From Acidiferrobacterales bacterium (GTDB lineage: Bacteria; Pseudomonadota; Gammaproteobacteria; Arenicellales; Poriferihabitantaceae): a DNA stretch of 47,770 nucleotides. The notes beneath the pieces were generated by a model, which had not been told where the DNA came from, searched no databases, and worked only from the letters and a program-made list of their open reading frames with translations. Each line of letters begins with the position of its first letter. Position 1 is the stretch's first letter. The position numbers and the translations under genes are program-made. The stretch covers positions 1 to 47,770 of the forward strand of contig JAHQWE010000007.1 in assembly GCA_019633985.1 (NCBI GenBank). Direction: 5' to 3'. Shown piece after piece: positions 5,288 through 14,275 of the stretch.

Positions 5288-7696
5288 TTAAGCACGAGCG
5301 CGACTACGGGTGGGATCTACAAAAGGAATATCACAACAAACCGCTTTCAGGCGTTTTCCATGGCCATCCAGTTTACCCACTTCCAGCTCGGCTCCCACTT
5401 CTGCATGTTCCACCGCGATGCGTGCCATCGCGATCGCACAATCCAGAGTCGGGGAGACGGTTGCGCTTGTAATTACACCAATTTGTCGGCGGCCCAGCAT
5501 GACGGGGTCTCCGTGAATGGGTGCTTCATGACCCCGAAAGCGTAACCCTTTCAAAACGCGTCTAGGGCTTTCTGCGTTTCGAGCCAGGGCAGGTTGGCCA
5601 ACAAAATCATTTTTCTTTAGATCCACGGCAAATCCCAAGCCTGCCTCGAAAGCATCTACATCAGGAGCGAACTCTGCGCCTGCCGCCATCAATCCTGCTT
5701 CAATGCGGATGGTTTCCAGCGCTTCCAGCCCCATGGGGGTAATACCAAGATCCGCCCCTGCCTCCATCAATCCATCCCAAATGGGCAGCGCCGAGTCAGG
5801 ATGACAAAAAATTTCATAGCCCAGTTCGCCAGTGTACCCGGTGCGGGTTAAATGAAAGGGTTCACCCTCCCGATCATGCAGCCGTGCAATCGTGGACCCA
5901 AACCACCGCAGGTTATCTACTGCCGTGTGAGTGGGTTGAATAAAGGCGATGCGCTGCATTAATTCCCGACTATTCGGCCCCTGGACGGCGAGGTTGGGGA
6001 GCGCAGAAAACAGCGATTTAATCCACGCATTCAACCCCAATGTTTCGGCGAGTTGTTTTAATTGCATTCCGCTGTCGTCTGAACCACAGCACCAGCGAAA
6101 GGTATCGGCGCTTAAGCGAAACAACGTACCGTCATCGATCACAGAGCCGCTGCTATCGCACATCAATGCATACACACCACGATTTACGCTCAGTTTGGTG
6201 ATATCTCTGGTTAACGCCTGCTGCAACAACGCTTCGGCATCCGGCCCGAGAATATCGAATTTTCTTAAAGACGACATATCTTGAATGGTGACCGCTTCGC
6301 GGCAGGCTCGATATTCTTCGGCACTTCGCGTCGCTTCAAAGGATTGAGGAAGCCAGACATCTCGGGCCGCAGTAAAGCTCCGTGTCAGTGCACTGGTGCG
6401 GGGATGAAACGCGGAATGTTCGGTCAAGATTGCCTCCTTATCGGGTTCACTGCGGTAGGCCACAGCGTATCGGACAGGTGTATGCGCTTTATAAATACGT
6501 ACATGAACATCGGTAGGGTTCCAGCCGTTAATCGGATCGACATCATCGGGGCAAGCGGTGGAAACCGCGACCAGATCGGCCATGGCTTCCATTGCCACAT
6601 AATCACCCGGTTGCGACCAGGCTTCATCGGCCTGTATTTGATTGTCGTGATGATCAATCCAAGAATTAAAAAAGAAGTTGATAGCAGGCCAGGCAGGTCG
6701 AGAAGCGATGCCATATGGCTCGTAGGCGTTGCTAATATTGTCTGAGCAGTTCAGATGTCCAAAAAAACCGCGCTCTTCATAACCGCGCGCGGTGCAGGCG
6801 AGTGCAAAGGTATCGTGACGCCCCACCGTATCTTGTTTGACTTTCAACAGCGGTCGCAAATCCTGATCATAAAACTTGTCGAACAATCCGGGCATTGGAT
6901 AGGCGCTGCGAACCATAGAGCGCGTTGCGGTAGAGTCAATATAACGTTCTCTTCCATCTTCTAACGCCTGGGAATTCATCGCCATAAAATCCGAACACTG
7001 TTGTCCTTCCATGTCGATGATCTGCACCGTCTCACCTTGGTGTAGGGTATACGCTCGGGCAGTACCGCGGGGAATGGTAAATTCCTCTCGAACATCGCCA
7101 AAAGGTTCGGGCAGGGTGATTGCAGATTGCCCATTTCGAAGATGGCGATAACTCACCGATCCGCCCATTCCACCTAGAAACACACGTTCACTGTTATAGA
7201 CTTCTTGGGGGTCAATCAAAACCCAAACCGTCACTGTTGTTTCGGCGCGTAGCGTAAACAATTCACCTGCAGGGGTTGATGCGTCAAATAGGCGTACGCC
7301 ACTGAACTGCTTACGTGTTCGCGTACTGTCTCCGCCTTGTTGTTGGTACCAGCTGGCCACGTCTGCCAGTCCGGGGCTGTGAACGGAGAAGTTTTCAGCC
7401 GGGTTTTTCTCAAGACCGATTGCCGAAAGAACTGACTGTCCCCGGTCGTCAAACGTGATAATCAGTACGGGGGTTGCGCCATCCTCATTGGTTAAACAGA
7501 GGAGGTCACCGCCTCGCATTTCAAGCTTCACTGGCCTAGCCGGTCTCAACAGGCGGCTTTGGCTGGTTGCGTCATACCCACGGTAATGTCGTGATTTGGA
7601 ATCCTGCCCTCCATTCGCCGGCTGGTAGAGCCAATCCAGAGGAGGAGGTTGCTTCCTCGGCGGCGTAAATTGAGTATCAGGCAAGCGTTTATTCAT
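5288..7696 (-). CDS. DUF1989-aminomethyltransferase (GcvT-like) fusion protein
   Basis: An 802-residue fusion. Residues about 200-400 are a DUF1989 (urea carboxylase-associated) domain with FTIPRGTARAYTLHQGETVQIIDMEG and Cys/His candidates for metal (GQQCSDF at 234, HLNC at 314-317). Residues about 50-165 look like a divergent copy of the same beta fold. Residues 455-795 are a GcvT/aminomethyltransferase with the folate-site TRTGYTGELGYEIF (617-630) and a C-terminal barrel. The GcvT family moves one-carbon groups to tetrahydrofolate, including glycine, sarcosine and DMSP demethylases; DUF1989 relatives act on carboxylated guanidine or urea compounds. The gene is divergent from a lacI gene with an operator between. 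The substrate is unknown, probably a methylated amine or onium compound. Confidence 0.82.
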   Translation of the reverse strand: MNKRLPDTQFTPPRKQPPPLDWLYQPANGGQDSKSRHYRGYDATSQSRLLRPARPVKLEMRGGDLLCLTNEDGATPVLIITFDDRGQSVLSAIGLEKNPAENFSVHSPGLADVASWYQQQGGDSTRTRKQFSGVRLFDASTPAGELFTLRAETTVTVWVLIDPQEVYNSERVFLGGMGGSVSYRHLRNGQSAITLPEPFGDVREEFTIPRGTARAYTLHQGETVQIIDMEGQQCSDFMAMNSQALEDGRERYIDSTATRSMVRSAYPMPGLFDKFYDQDLRPLLKVKQDTVGRHDTFALACTARGYEERGFFGHLNCSDNISNAYEPYGIASRPAWPAINFFFNSWIDHHDNQIQADEAWSQPGDYVAMEAMADLVAVSTACPDDVDPINGWNPTDVHVRIYKAHTPVRYAVAYRSEPDKEAILTEHSAFHPRTSALTRSFTAARDVWLPQSFEATRSAEEYRACREAVTIQDMSSLRKFDILGPDAEALLQQALTRDITKLSVNRGVYALMCDSSGSVIDDGTLFRLSADTFRWCCGSDDSGMQLKQLAETLGLNAWIKSLFSALPNLAVQGPNSRELMQRIAFIQPTHTAVDNLRWFGSTIARLHDREGEPFHLTRTGYTGELGYEIFCHPDSALPIWDGLMEAGADLGITPMGLEALETIRIEAGLMAAGAEFAPDVDAFEAGLGFAVDLKKNDFVGQPALARNAESPRRVLKGLRFRGHEAPIHGDPVMLGRRQIGVITSATVSPTLDCAIAMARIAVEHAEVGAELEVGKLDGHGKRLKAVCCDIPFVDPTRSRARA

Positions 7697-7785
7697 CGTA
7701 GTGACCGAGCCGGAATATGCAGGTTTTTATCCGCGACTGCCGTTTTATGAGATCACCGTTCTCCTAAAAGGCAAGGCTGTGAGAT

Positions 7786-7803
7786 AATGTAACCGGTTAC
7801 ATT
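7786..7803. promoter_or_regulatory. LacI-family operator, perfect 18-bp palindrome
   Basis: AATGTAACCGGTTACATT is a perfect palindrome with the central CG of LacI/GalR-type operators. It lies in the 157-bp divergent region between the DUF1989-GcvT gene and the lacI-type gene. A GATAAT (-10 like, 7783-7788) for the regulator overlaps it. One dimer here could control both genes. Confidence 0.85.
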
Positions 7804-7853
7804 TATTTTTATTATCTTGTCTTGCCTGAGCCGGGTCAAGGGGTGCGACAACT

Positions 7854-8876
7854 ATGAAACAACCTGAAAGCTCCATCAAGGGAATCCGTCAGATTGCGGC
7901 CAAAGCCGGGGTGTCTATCGCCACCGTCTCCCGTGTACTCAATGGAAGCGAGAAGGTGGCTGACAGCACGCGTGATCGTGTGATGGCTGCGGTTAGCCAA
8001 ACCAACTATCGGCCCAATGCTGCAGCTAAGGCGCTGGCGACAAACCGCACTCGCACCATCGCTGCACTGATCCCGACGCTTGAGCATTCCATATTCGCAG
8101 TGTTCATTCATGCGATAGAGGATGAAGTCGCTCGCGCTGGATATAGCCTTGTGATCGCCACACATGGGTTCGACGATAACACTGAAGCGGAACGTTGCAA
8201 CGAGGTGATCAAGTTGGGGGCAGAGGCAATTATTGTCTCGGGAGCGGAACATAGCGAGGACTTTTTTCGACTAATAGACACCTATGCAGTCCCCTGTCTC
8301 TACACCAGCGTGTATGAACCGGAGAATTCCCGAGCGTCGATTGGCTATGACAATCGCAAACTGGGTAGCGAGGCAATTTTGTTTCTACAATCTCTCGGTC
8401 ATAGCCGTATTGCCGTAATCCATGGGCCTATCGAACAAAATGATCGAATGCGATTACGGGTTGCAGGCGTCAAGGATGTGCAACAGCGAGATCTCAACAC
8501 ACGAATTTCTTTCTTTCAGGCGCCGATCGGTGTCGAGGGTGGCGCTCTGGTTGCGCGAAAATGGTTCGAACAAGATCATCTTCCGGAAGCTTGCCTTTGC
8601 CTCACAGATACGCATGCCTTGGGTGTTATGTTTGAATCACAGCGTCATCAAATCCGAATTCCTGAGGAACTATCCGTGATGGGTTTTGAAGATCTGGATT
8701 GGGCTGAACATTGCGAACCGGGTTTAACAACAATCGCACTACCCGCAGCAGACATGGGAAAAATCGCAGGTGCAGCACTGGTTCGACATTTAGACAATGG
8801 TGAGCCATTGGCGCATCAGCTATTACAGGCTTCTATCGTGGAAAGGGGTTCCACCAGCCGTCGAGATAAAGCCTGA
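7854..8876 (+). CDS. LacI-family transcriptional regulator
   Basis: A 340-residue LacI/GalR regulator. The N-terminal helix-turn-helix is IRQIAAKAGVSIATVSRVLNGSEKVADSTRDRVMAAVSQTNYRPNAAAKALA (residues 11-62, including the hinge that reads the central CpG of the operator). A periplasmic-binding-protein-like ligand domain follows, starting TRTIAALIPTLEHSIFA. An AAGGGG precedes the ATG. It is divergent from the DUF1989-GcvT gene, with a matching palindrome in between, so it is most likely the local repressor. The inducer is not obvious; LacI proteins usually sense sugars, which makes the pairing with a one-carbon enzyme notable. Confidence 0.92.
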   Translation: MKQPESSIKGIRQIAAKAGVSIATVSRVLNGSEKVADSTRDRVMAAVSQTNYRPNAAAKALATNRTRTIAALIPTLEHSIFAVFIHAIEDEVARAGYSLVIATHGFDDNTEAERCNEVIKLGAEAIIVSGAEHSEDFFRLIDTYAVPCLYTSVYEPENSRASIGYDNRKLGSEAILFLQSLGHSRIAVIHGPIEQNDRMRLRVAGVKDVQQRDLNTRISFFQAPIGVEGGALVARKWFEQDHLPEACLCLTDTHALGVMFESQRHQIRIPEELSVMGFEDLDWAEHCEPGLTTIALPAADMGKIAGAALVRHLDNGEPLAHQLLQASIVERGSTSRRDKA

Positions 8877-8909
8877 ACTGGCTCATACACCAGTATTGTC
8901 ACTTAATCT

Positions 8910-9668
8910 TTAGGCGTCACGCATACTCGGAGAGCGATGCTGCATTAACCCGGATAATGATTGACGCGCCTTTCCATCGGCATCGAAATTGGATGGCTCC
9001 AGCCAACGCTCAAAAATGGAATTTAATTCCGGCCATTCGTCATCAAGAATCGAATACCACGCGGTATCTCGGTTCTTGCCTTTGAATATGAGATGGTTGT
9101 AAAAAATACCTTCGAAACGAAAGCCGAGTCGTTTCGCTGCGTTTCGCGAGCTTTGGTTTAAAGAATTACATCGCCACTGCATTCGCCGATACCCCAGATC
9201 TTCCATCGCATGTTTGATCATCAGATATAACGCTTCCGTTGCCGCGGTGGTTTTTTGCAATGATGGTCCAAACCAGATGTGACCGATCTCGATGACGCCG
9301 TTGACAGGGTGAATGTCGAGGTAACTTGCTTGACCGCAAACCGCATCAGAGTGTTTATCGCGAATAGAATAAAAGATCGGGTCCAGACTCGCGGATTGAT
9401 TTTTAAGAAATTGAAAATACGCTGTCTCTGAAGGCCAGGGCCCGTAAGTGAGATAATTCCAGATTTTCAAGCCATCTTCAGTATTGTGGGAACACTGATA
9501 AAGCGCGCTGGCGTGGCGGCAAGGATCTTGCGCCTCCAGCACCACATATTTACCAACGATCTCACTTCTGGATGGCACCAGGGCAGGAGGCGGACTCTCC
9601 ACCAGTTTTCCAGAGAGTGGTCGCGGGAACGGCTGCTCGAGTGGTGTATCGGACATCTTGTCACTCAT
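8910..9668 (-). CDS. GNAT acetyltransferase (RimJ/RimL type)
   Basis: A 252-residue protein of the RimL-like GNAT group. SEIVGKYVVLEAQDP is the N-terminal strand. FYSIRDKHSDAVCGQASYLDIHPVNGVIEIGHIWFGPSLQKTTAATEALYLMIKHAME holds the acetyl-CoA loop, and WRCNSLNQSSRNAAKRLGFRFEGIF is the C-terminal motif. The start is taken at ATG 9668, which overlaps by one base (TAATG) the stop of the upstream DddP-like gene; this implies coupling and a shared pathway. The acyl acceptor is unknown. It might modify a breakdown product or protect against a reactive amine. Confidence 0.85.
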   Translation of the reverse strand: MSDKMSDTPLEQPFPRPLSGKLVESPPPALVPSRSEIVGKYVVLEAQDPCRHASALYQCSHNTEDGLKIWNYLTYGPWPSETAYFQFLKNQSASLDPIFYSIRDKHSDAVCGQASYLDIHPVNGVIEIGHIWFGPSLQKTTAATEALYLMIKHAMEDLGYRRMQWRCNSLNQSSRNAAKRLGFRFEGIFYNHLIFKGKNRDTAWYSILDDEWPELNSIFERWLEPSNFDADGKARQSLSGLMQHRSPSMRDA

Positions 9669-10933
9669 TACAGCCAATCAGTTTCTAATGGGTAGCTGGT
9701 AAGTTGTTCAATGCCGTCTGATGTGATCAATACCTGTTCTTCCAGCTTGACCGCTTCACGACCGCCCTGGGTACCAATCAATGCTTCCACACACATCACC
9801 ATGCCTTCTTTCATCACGCCATCGTTGCCATTCCTATCCCAGTCTTGCGGGTAATAAATCGCAGGAAACTCGTCGCATAATCCCACACCATGCATCGCGA
9901 CACCGTATCGACCTGGTAGAAACTCGTCGGCCATCGGACGCAGGTTGTCGGTAATTTCTTTAAACGTGATGCCGGGTTTTAGCAGGGCTTTGTTATCCTG
10001 AATCTGATAGTAGGCTTCGGCGTAGAGCCTTTTTTGTTCGTCAGTTGGCTCGGCGTCACAAATCCAGGAACGCGACATGTCGCAACAATAGCCATAGGGC
10101 CCTACCAGGTCAGTATCAAAGCTCACCATATCGCCTTTTTCTATCGCCCGCATGGAGCTCTCACGAAACCAGGGGTTGGTGCGAGGACCAGAGGACAGCA
10201 GGCGTGTTTCAATCCATTCTCCGCCGCCCGCAATATTGCCACGATGCAGTTCTGCCCACAGTGCATTTTCGGTAATGCCTGGAACCAGTGCCTCACGCAT
10301 CAAACCAACAGCCTGCTCACATACTTCAACAGACTTTTCCATTAGTGTGATTTCGCCGGCTGATTTAATTTCTCGCGCATTCTCCATAACATCAAATCCA
10401 TCGAAAATCTGATACCCCAGTTTTTCCAGCTCTTGCACACCAATGGGCGCAATTCTATCGATGGCGATACGCTGATTCCCGCCATTATGTGCACGCATAA
10501 TGTCGTGCATATCAGCAGCCCACGCGTTGGCTTTATCGGCATGCTCAACGCCAGCTACCATATAAAAGAAGCTGATAGGCGCTCTGACTTCATCAATAGT
10601 GGGTAGCCCTTCACATAATATGTCTTTACCGCCGTAGTCGAACAACACCACTGGACCTTCGGTTGGCACATACAGATAACGCGCTTCATTATGACTACAC
10701 CAGATTTGCATATTGGTGGCATCACTGGCGTATCGGGTATTTAGCTGGTCATAAAGGATAATTCCTGAGAGGTCTCGCTTCACAAGTTCCGCACGCACTC
10801 GGTTTAGTCGATACATTCTGACTTCGTTCAGATCACAGGGTGGTGTGGTGTATTCCATTGCACCATGTTGCCTGACACCTCCTGGCGATGACCCTTCTTC
10901 GACATGGGCGTTTATTGAATAGGCGATGCTCAT
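9668..10933 (-). CDS. dddP: DddP-like M24 metalloenzyme (probable DMSP lyase)
   Basis: A 421-residue M24/creatinase-fold protein. It has an N-terminal creatinase domain containing NTRYASDATNMQIW and a pita-bread domain. Metal ligands fit the M24 pattern: D273 and D275 (SFDTD), D285 (CCDMSRSW), H348 (AMHGVG), E383 (CVEAL) and E398 (KLEEQVLI). The stretch HGVGLCDEFP places an Asp (D354) where DddP enzymes carry their proposed catalytic Asp, and GGEWIETRLL and SGPRTNPWF are DddP-like. DddP cleaves dimethylsulfoniopropionate to DMS and acrylate. It is coupled to a GNAT gene. A creatinase or betaine-hydrolase-like role is the main alternative. Confidence 0.72.
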   Translation of the reverse strand: MSIAYSINAHVEEGSSPGGVRQHGAMEYTTPPCDLNEVRMYRLNRVRAELVKRDLSGIILYDQLNTRYASDATNMQIWCSHNEARYLYVPTEGPVVLFDYGGKDILCEGLPTIDEVRAPISFFYMVAGVEHADKANAWAADMHDIMRAHNGGNQRIAIDRIAPIGVQELEKLGYQIFDGFDVMENAREIKSAGEITLMEKSVEVCEQAVGLMREALVPGITENALWAELHRGNIAGGGEWIETRLLSSGPRTNPWFRESSMRAIEKGDMVSFDTDLVGPYGYCCDMSRSWICDAEPTDEQKRLYAEAYYQIQDNKALLKPGITFKEITDNLRPMADEFLPGRYGVAMHGVGLCDEFPAIYYPQDWDRNGNDGVMKEGMVMCVEALIGTQGGREAVKLEEQVLITSDGIEQLTSYPLETDWL

Positions 10934-11163
10934 ATTGCTGACCTCTGTTTTTATTGGGCTTTAACCGGCTGCCTGGGTGCCGATACGAATAAGCGATATG
11001 AGAAGGAGTGTAAGGAAAGGGGTGTGGCGAGACAATCGATAAACTACCCGATATGCGACACGGTCGATAATGAGACGTAAGGTGCATAAGTCTCGGAAGG
11101 TGAAAGTGTAGCCGAAGAAAAGTTGAACGCTCCGGGATCTATCTTATGGCGCTTTAGTGGGAG

Positions 11164-12048
11164 CTAGGCAACCGCTCGCTTTCTTGTTCTTGCTTCACGC
11201 CAGGCGATATAGATCCCTGATGTGCAAATGATGCCGATGCCAATCAATACGACTGGGGTCGGAATTTCACCCCAAAACACAGCGCCGGCAAGGATAGTCC
11301 AAACAATTTGAACATAGCGAAATGGCGCAACCGCAACTAGCTGGCCATGACGATAGGCTTCAACCATCAGTACATGGGCAATCACGAAGGCGCCAGCGCT
11401 TGCGCAGAACCAAATTAAATCTTTTGACTGTAGTGGTTCCCATCCGCCAACGACGGTGAGTAAGCCGCCACATGCAAGAATCGCACCGGTGGAAAAAACG
11501 ATGCGTAAATTGGACTCTCCGCCCACCATTTTCCTTGTGACGAGATCTCGAATGGCATCAGCCAGCGCGACAACCAGCGGCAGAATAACAGCCCAGTGCA
11601 TTGCCTCGGTGCCCGGTTGGATCACAAATAATACGCCGACAAAACCAATAATCACAGCGCCCAGGCGATGCCAGCCAACACTTTCATGCAGGAAAAACCG
11701 CCCGAGAAGAGTCATAAACATGGGCCCTGCGAAGGCGATCGCGACCACTTCAGCAAAGGGTAAATAGCGCAGGGATACGACAAAAGCAAAGGCGCCAATG
11801 GTATACAGTCCGCCGCGATACAAATGGGGGCGCCAACTTCTTGCGGCCAATAGCGCTTCGCCCCTGAGTCGCATCAATACCGCCGCAAACAAGGTGATAA
11901 ATACCGCCTGTACAAACAATAGCTGACCGGCCGGATAGTTGGGTACCAACCATTTGCTGATTGCGTCGTTGGTCGTGAGAAACAAACCTGCTGAAACCAG
12001 AAAGGCGATCCCGCGGAGATTGTTGACAGGTGTAGTATTCAATTGCAA
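11164..12048 (-). CDS. EamA/DMT-family transporter
   Basis: A 294-residue inner-membrane protein of the drug/metabolite transporter superfamily. Two EamA repeats of about five spans each are visible (residues 12-137 and 148-286), including YTIGAFAFVVSLRYLPFAEVVAIAFAGPMFMTLLG, the typical end of repeat one. It lies 42 bp after the moaD-like gene in the same direction as the aldehyde oxidoreductase, so it probably belongs to that operon and exports or imports its substrate or product. Substrates of this family cannot be deduced from sequence. Confidence 0.88.
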   Translation of the reverse strand: MQLNTTPVNNLRGIAFLVSAGLFLTTNDAISKWLVPNYPAGQLLFVQAVFITLFAAVLMRLRGEALLAARSWRPHLYRGGLYTIGAFAFVVSLRYLPFAEVVAIAFAGPMFMTLLGRFFLHESVGWHRLGAVIIGFVGVLFVIQPGTEAMHWAVILPLVVALADAIRDLVTRKMVGGESNLRIVFSTGAILACGGLLTVVGGWEPLQSKDLIWFCASAGAFVIAHVLMVEAYRHGQLVAVAPFRYVQIVWTILAGAVFWGEIPTPVVLIGIGIICTSGIYIAWREARTRKRAVA

Positions 12049-12090
12049 ACGCAGGGCAAGTAGTGGCGAGCACCATTCACCATGTGAACA

Positions 12091-12342
12091 CTATCCACCC
12101 TCTATCGCCATAAGAACTGTCAAGGTATCACCGTCTTCCATCGCTGTCCTGCTCCAACTGTCATTTGTCACCAACTTGTTGTTGCGCATAACGGTGACCC
12201 CCGATGCGGGGTCGATGCCCACGTCATTCAGGATTTGTTCGAGCGTATCGGGAGCTTTGCGAGAGATGTTCAGAATGTCATTGTCGCCAAACGGTTTCGG
12301 GCGCTCATCGCCGAATCCAAACAGCGAGATCTGAATGGTCAA
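12091..12342 (-). CDS. MoaD/ThiS-like ubiquitin-fold sulfur carrier
   Basis: An 83-residue beta-grasp protein ending in the essential Gly-Gly (VLMAIEGG). That terminus is adenylated and thiocarboxylated to donate sulfur to molybdopterin in MoaD, or to thiamine in ThiS. The NKLVTNDSWSRTAMEDGDTLTVL stretch is the typical C-terminal half. It overlaps the aldehyde oxidoreductase stop by four bases (ATGA). A dedicated MoaD-like protein next to an AOR-family gene is a recurrent arrangement and suggests it helps build the bis-pterin tungsten or molybdenum cofactor of that enzyme. Confidence 0.85.
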   Translation of the reverse strand: MTIQISLFGFGDERPKPFGDNDILNISRKAPDTLEQILNDVGIDPASGVTVMRNNKLVTNDSWSRTAMEDGDTLTVLMAIEGG

Positions 12343-14198
12343 CCCTGCACCTTATCCAAAGAAAGACGAGCGATTGTTTCTGTTGTCGGTACGCCGGCAG
12401 CATCCCAACCGCGAATCTGATAGTACTCATCCAGCATGGGGTCAAGATCGACAACCTCACCGGCGCCGGCACCCGCTTTCGCGGGTTCGGTTGTCATCCT
12501 TTGGGGCAGATTGTCATCTGCACGACTAAATCCAGCCGCAAGATTGAATTGACGCTCCAGATTCCAGATGCGCTCGCCTGTTTCCCTCACTCTTTCGAGT
12601 GTCCAGCTACCTTCGCAAGCGGCATCAACCATATTGGCCATCAACTGTGGCGGAATCACATTATTGGCAAATGCGCACAACCCGCTGCTATCAATAGCAG
12701 AAACCATATCTTGCGTGGATTTGACTAACTCTGCTTTGCCCTCGGTGCCCTGGTCGGCGAAGTCGCTCATATAGGGTCGCGCGCGCATGTGACAGGCGCC
12801 CCGATTCGAAGTGGCATAAGCCAGACCCATTCCCTTCATGGCGCGGGCGTCATAGCCGGGAAATTCCTGGCCTTTGACCGTCATGGCGAGCTCAGGGCGA
12901 CCGTATTTCGCGCAAAGTCGACGGGCCCCCAGACCAATGTCTTTGCCAATGCCCTCTCCAAATGCGGTCAGTTCAACAGCTCGCGCCAATGATTCGGCAT
13001 TGCCAAAAGACAGATCCAGCCCGTCTGTGTTTTCCAGTGTCAGCACGCCTTCTTCATACAGTTCCATGGCAGCAGAAATAGAAGCCCCGAGAGAGATGGG
13101 GTCCATACCGTGCTCGTTACAGAGGAAGTTGGCATAGTTTACGGTGTCCAGATCGTCGACACCGCACATCGGTCCGAAGGCGTAGGCGTTCTCGTATTCG
13201 AGCCCGCCTGAGGGTAATTTGTATCGACCTCGGTCACTGCCATCTGGTGCGGTTCCGTTTGCCAGTGCAGAAGTTGGATCAAGCGTTGCGATGCGCGCAC
13301 ATCCGATGGTGCATGCAAAGCATGCCTTGTTTCCCTGCAAACTTGGTTTGCCATCACTGCGGCGCTTCTCCCTAACGGCATCTGCATTCACCGATGGCAC
13401 GCCCTCAAACTGCACATCTCGGCAGTTACGCGTAGGTAGAGAGCCGAACTGGTTAGTGACATCCATCATATTGTGGGTGCCCCGGGTTTCGAAGCGTTTT
13501 TTAATAGGAGAAGGTTGAAGAACCGCTTCCGCATCACTCACCGCCTTGGCGAAAGCCGTTGCGTCATTCACTTTTACGCCCTTGGTACCATGAACGGCAA
13601 TCGCTTTCAGCTGTTTTGAGCCCATGACAGCGCCTACGCCAGAGCGGCCAAAAGCACGATCCATGTCGTTCACAATACAAGCATATTTTACGCCGATCTC
13701 CCCTGCGCGCCCGATGCTGGCAATTTTGGCTCTTGGTTCCTGGAGCTCTTTGCGAATTCCTGGCTCAGCTTCCCAAACGGTTTGTCCCCACCATTTTTCT
13801 GCCGAGCGAAGCTCGACTTGGTCGTCGTGAATCCAAAGATAAACTGGCATGTTCGAACGGCCTTCTAATATGAGCAGATCGTAACCCGCCATTTTTAGTT
13901 CTGCACCAAAGTATCCACCTGTATTTGACGCTGCAATCGCTCCATTCAGCGCTCCCTTGGTAATCGCAGAGGATCGCCCACCGGTTGGAGCCGGTGTGCC
14001 CGTTAGCGGCCCGGTTGCGATGATCAATTTGTTTTCTGGTGACATGGGGTCGACGCCCGGGTCGATTTCTTCTACCAGATATTTCGTACCTAGTCCGCGT
14101 TGCCCTAGATACGATTGCGCCCATTCGCGGTTTAGTGGCTCTACAGTGGTGGTTCCCGCCGTCAGGTTCACTCGCAAGATGATATTTTGCCAGGCCAT
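12339..14198 (-). CDS. aldehyde:ferredoxin oxidoreductase-family enzyme (W/Mo-pterin)
   Basis: A 619-residue AOR-family protein, the family's usual length. The N-terminal domain starts ILRVNLTAGTTTVEPL. Cofactor-binding segments include SIGRAGEIGVKYACIVND and FGRSGVGAVMGSKQLKAIAV. The [4Fe-4S] ligands are C293, C296 and C300 (CFACTIGC) with C508 (SSGLCAF), and the active-site GGLEYE has E334. AOR enzymes oxidise aldehydes to acids with a tungsten bis-pterin. No ferredoxin-like or flavin partner subunit lies next to it, so its electron acceptor is encoded elsewhere. It leads an operon with a MoaD-like protein and an EamA transporter. Confidence 0.93.
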   Translation of the reverse strand: MAWQNIILRVNLTAGTTTVEPLNREWAQSYLGQRGLGTKYLVEEIDPGVDPMSPENKLIIATGPLTGTPAPTGGRSSAITKGALNGAIAASNTGGYFGAELKMAGYDLLILEGRSNMPVYLWIHDDQVELRSAEKWWGQTVWEAEPGIRKELQEPRAKIASIGRAGEIGVKYACIVNDMDRAFGRSGVGAVMGSKQLKAIAVHGTKGVKVNDATAFAKAVSDAEAVLQPSPIKKRFETRGTHNMMDVTNQFGSLPTRNCRDVQFEGVPSVNADAVREKRRSDGKPSLQGNKACFACTIGCARIATLDPTSALANGTAPDGSDRGRYKLPSGGLEYENAYAFGPMCGVDDLDTVNYANFLCNEHGMDPISLGASISAAMELYEEGVLTLENTDGLDLSFGNAESLARAVELTAFGEGIGKDIGLGARRLCAKYGRPELAMTVKGQEFPGYDARAMKGMGLAYATSNRGACHMRARPYMSDFADQGTEGKAELVKSTQDMVSAIDSSGLCAFANNVIPPQLMANMVDAACEGSWTLERVRETGERIWNLERQFNLAAGFSRADDNLPQRMTTEPAKAGAGAGEVVDLDPMLDEYYQIRGWDAAGVPTTETIARLSLDKVQG

Positions 14199-14275
14199 AT
14201 GTGTTCCCCAATTAAATGAGCAGATTATAGTCGGGGTTCTGTTGGAAGTGCGATGATGAAATCATCACTCAAACA

